Source: Candidatus Nanopelagicales bacterium (lineage in GTDB: Bacteria; Actinomycetota; Actinomycetes; S36-B12). From it: a DNA stretch of 16,529 bases. The stretch is from contig JAURQC010000103.1 of NCBI GenBank assembly GCA_030836325.1, positions 1 through 16,529 on the forward strand, in the 5' to 3' direction. This document shows, in pieces, positions 15,051 through 16,529 of the stretch (the first letter of the stretch is position 1; every line of letters starts with the position of its first letter). Made by a program: the position numbers and the translations under genes. Below the pieces are notes generated by a model, which made no database searches, was not told the DNA's origin, and saw only the letters and a program-made list of their open reading frames with translations.

Positions 15051-15092
15051 GTCGGCCGCCTTCGAACCCCGTCCGCCGGCCGACAAGCGGAC
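15051..15092 (-). other. Overlapping, mutually exclusive hairpins in the rpmH leader
   Basis: GTCGGCC (15051-15057) can pair with GGCCGAC (15078-15084). GTCCGC (15071-15076) can pair with GCGGAC (15087-15092). The second stem's left arm lies in the loop of the first, so both cannot form as simple nested hairpins. The stems lie 22-63 nt upstream of the rpmH ATG, near its Shine-Dalgarno. Confidence 0.4.
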
Positions 15093-15103
15093 AGGAGCGC
15101 CCC

Positions 15104-15133
15104 AGGCTACGGCGTACTCCTCGAAGCGGTCAA
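15104..15133 (-). promoter_or_regulatory. Candidate rpmH promoter
   Basis: On the minus strand TTGACC (15133-15128) is followed after 18 nt by TAGCCT (15109-15104). This is a fair sigma-70/HrdB-type pair and would give a leader of roughly 65-70 nt to the rpmH ATG. Confidence 0.4.
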
Positions 15134-15255
15134 ACCGGGGCCCTTTCGTGCGGAATCCCCACCCAACGCCACATCCGGGACGGCTCACCACTTACGCCAG
15201 CTAAGCCACCAGCAACGCCCCGGCTTGGATTCACACACCAGCCGAACGGCGCGAT

Positions 15256-15275
15256 TTGTTTCCCGTTGTTTCCCG
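15256..15275 (+). repeat. Tandem 10-bp repeat TTGTTTCCCG
   Basis: Two exact, adjacent copies of TTGTTTCCCG are present. Each contains TGTTTCCC, the left half of this organism's parS variant. Spacing and orientation are direct, not inverted, so this is not a normal parS. Confidence 0.9.
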
Positions 15276-15281
15276 AACGTC

Positions 15282-15310
15282 TTGTGTAGATCTCCAGCCC
15301 AGGCTACTGT
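15282..15310 (+). promoter_or_regulatory. Candidate dnaA promoter
   Basis: TTGTGT (15282-15287) and TACTGT (15305-15310) are separated by 17 nt. Transcription would start near 15317, just upstream of both DnaA boxes, so bound DnaA could repress its own gene. Confidence 0.35.
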
Positions 15311-15330
15311 TTCCGCTCAACTTCCACACC

Positions 15331-15339
15331 TGTGGATAA
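15331..15339 (-). promoter_or_regulatory. DnaA box 1
   Basis: TGTGGATAA is the exact reverse complement of the consensus DnaA box TTATCCACA. It lies 42 nt upstream of the dnaA start. Confidence 0.85.
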
Positions 15340-15342
15340 CCG

Positions 15343-15351
15343 TGTGGACAA
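15343..15351 (-). promoter_or_regulatory. DnaA box 2
   Basis: TGTGGACAA is the reverse complement of TTGTCCACA, the form favoured in high-GC actinobacteria. It has the same orientation as box 1, starts 12 nt after it, and is 29 nt from the dnaA start. Confidence 0.85.
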
Positions 15352-15380
15352 CCTGCAGATAATTCGGGAGGATACGCAGC

Positions 15381-16529
15381 GTGGCTGAGGAAAACGACCT
15401 CACTCCCTACTGGGAGGCAGCCTTGGCGAGCCTCACCGAGGAAGAGCTACCCGCACAACAACGGGCGTTCGTGACCCTCACCCAACCGCTCGGCCTCGTC
15501 GGTGACACCGCCTTAGTCGCCGCGCCCAACGAGTTCACAAAGGATGTCCTCGAGACCCGACTGCGGCCTATCGTCGTTCGTGCCCTCGCCGCAACCATTG
15601 GCCATGATGTCCGTCTAGCGGTCACGGTCGACCCGACAATTACGCCACCAGTGGACGAAGAGGCCACCGATGAGATGGCTGACGCTATCTACGCAGACGA
15701 TGCTCCAGGAATCAGCCCGTTAGAGGACGCTCACACTGAAGCTCCTGTTCGAGACGAAGCTGCAGTCCGCCCGGGTACAGGATCTCCCGACACACGCTCA
15801 GGGGACGGCCGGCTCAACGACAAGTACGTCTTCGACACCTTTGTAATCGGCTCCAGTAATCGCTTCGCCCATGCCGCCGCGGTTGCAGTTGCCGAGCAGC
15901 CAGCCCGCGCTTACAACCCACTGTTTATCTACGGCGGATCAGGGCTGGGTAAGACCCACCTACTTCACGCCATCGGCCACTACACACGCACGCTGTACAA
16001 GGGCACCCACGTCCGATACGTCAGTTCAGAAGAATTCACCAACGAGTTCATCAACTCGATTCGTGACGACAAGTCATCAACTTTCCAGCGTCGCTACCGT
16101 GAAACCGACGTTCTCCTCGTCGACGACATTCAGTTCCTCAGCGGAAAAGTCCAAACGCAAGAAGAGTTTTTCCATACCTTCAACACTTTGCATAATGCCA
16201 ACAAGCAAATCGTTATCACCAGCGACCTGCCACCCAAGCAGCTGCAAGAATTCGAAGATCGGATGCGTTCGCGATTCGAGTGGGGCCTGATAACCGACAT
16301 CCAGCCACCCGACCTCGAGACACGCATTGCGATCCTCCGGAAGAAGACCAAGCAAGAACGTCTGGTAGCTCCGCCAGAGGTTCTGGAATACATCGCATCC
16401 AAGATCAGTACGAATATTCGCGAGCTCGAAGGTGCCTTGATCCGTGTGACCGCCTTCGCATCACTGAACCGTCAACCCGTCGATTTGACTATCACCGAGA
16501 TCGTCCTGAAGGACCTCCTTCCATCAGAA
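15381..16529 (+). CDS. dnaA: Chromosomal replication initiator DnaA (C-terminally cut by window end)
   Basis: DnaA is the AAA+ initiator that binds DnaA boxes and opens oriC. The frame is open to the last base, giving 383 residues without a stop. Domain I is at about 1-85 ([21 protein letters not shown]). A short acidic linker (86-145) follows, then [22 protein letters not shown]. The AAA+ core has Walker A GGSGLGKT (185-192), Walker [10 protein letters not shown] (245-253), [10 protein letters not shown] (294-303) and sensor-2-region NIRELEGAL (345-353). Domain IV with the DNA-binding helix-turn-helix lies beyond the window. GTG 15381 was chosen because GGGAGGA (15366-15372) is 8 nt upstream and the product begins with the typical domain I. 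Confidence 0.97.
   Translation, partial: MAEENDLTPYWEAALASLTEEELPAQQRAFVTLTQPLGLVGDTALVAAPNEFTKDVLETRLRPIVVRALAATIGHDVRLAVTVDPTITPPVDEEATDEMADAIYADDAPGISPLEDAHTEAPVRDEAAVRPGTGSPDTRSGDGRLNDKYVFDTFVIGSSNRFAHAAAVAVAEQPARAYNPLFIYGGSGLGKTHLLHAIGHYTRTLYKGTHVRYVSSEEFTNEFINSIRDDKSSTFQRRYRETDVLLVDDIQFLSGKVQTQEEFFHTFNTLHNANKQIVITSDLPPKQLQEFEDRMRSRFEWGLITDIQPPDLETRIAILRKKTKQERLVAPPEVLEYIASKISTNIRELEGALIRVTAFASLNRQPVDLTITEIVLKDLLPSE

Larger units (their letters stand above)
15030..15380. other. rpmH-dnaA intergenic region (351 nt), oriC-proximal
   Basis: This stretch has no convincing gene. From left to right it holds the rpmH leader with competing hairpins, a candidate rpmH promoter (minus), a 10-bp tandem repeat, a candidate dnaA promoter, and two DnaA boxes next to a perfect inverted repeat (TCCACA-CC-TGTGGA, 15323-15336). 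I see no A+T-rich unwinding element and only two good DnaA boxes. The main replication origin is therefore more likely downstream of dnaA, as in Streptomyces and Mycobacterium, outside the window. Confidence 0.7.

Noticed and set aside
14771..15362. Three overlapping plus-strand ORFs across rpmH and its leader
   Set aside because: They lie opposite the certain rpmH gene, lack domains, and run through promoter and DnaA-box sequence in several frames.
15030..15380. Full replication origin in the rpmH-dnaA gap
   Set aside because: Only two good DnaA boxes and no A+T-rich unwinding segment are present. In related actinobacteria the main oriC is between dnaA and dnaN.
16095..16108. parS half-site CCGTGAAAC in dnaA
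   Set aside because: Only one half matches. The other half is not complementary and the bases encode conserved DnaA residues (RYRET).
1..16529. A novel defence, mobile or secondary-metabolite system
   Set aside because: All sizeable genes are accounted for by the conserved actinobacterial oriC-flanking cluster. No transposase, integrase, repeat array or atypical composition was seen.

Overview
This window is the oriC-proximal cell-wall and segregation cluster of an actinobacterium (Actinomycetota). The evidence is gene order: murJ - pseudokinase - ECF sigma factor (SigM-like) - anti-sigma - trxB - trxA - cwlM on the plus strand, then parB - parA - rsmG - jag - yidC - yidD - rnpA - rpmH on the minus strand, then dnaA on the plus strand. 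This matches the Mycobacterium tuberculosis Rv3910-Rv3922c/rnpA/rpmH/dnaA neighbourhood almost gene for gene. Codon use is G+C-rich but not extreme (around 60 % by eye, not counted). Split MurJ/pseudokinase genes, a short CwlM and an added aminotransferase-ddl pair argue against a mycobacterium. An environmental actinobacterial lineage is plausible, but I cannot name a genus.

Layout: 2-3042 holds the C-terminal part of the lipid II flippase MurJ, coupled by an ATGA overlap to a membrane-anchored pseudokinase with an extracytoplasmic C-terminal domain. 3053-4688 is an ECF sigma factor and its overlapping one-TM anti-sigma factor, which has a Met-rich, two-Cys outer domain. A strong stem-loop and repeated GGTAT motifs separate these from the thioredoxin pair trxB-trxA (4826-6155). 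The trxB 3' end carries a 35-bp tandem duplication that includes the stop codon. cwlM (6160-7224) encodes a cytoplasmic amidase-like protein whose zinc site looks broken. A 35-codon membrane-protein ORF (7245-7352, minus) lies opposite. 7516-9767 is an ATGA-coupled PLP aminotransferase and D-Ala-D-Ala ligase.

From 9799 to 15029 the minus strand carries parB, parA, rsmG, jag, yidC, yidD, rnpA and rpmH, all reading away from dnaA (co-directional with a leftward fork). Two parS-like sites with the same variant core flank rsmG; one of them encodes the start of rsmG. 15030-15380 is the rpmH-dnaA intergenic region, with two well-matched DnaA boxes and a candidate promoter for each gene. dnaA starts at GTG 15381 and runs off the window before its DNA-binding domain IV.

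Functional theme: peptidoglycan precursor flipping and its control (MurJ, pseudokinase, CwlM, Ddl, perhaps the aminotransferase), envelope/redox stress response (ECF sigma/anti-sigma, thioredoxin), membrane protein insertion (YidC/YidD/Jag), and chromosome initiation and segregation (DnaA, ParAB-parS). I found no mobile element, CRISPR array, tRNA or rRNA. The region is mostly a conserved core cluster; the less ordinary points are listed as findings.
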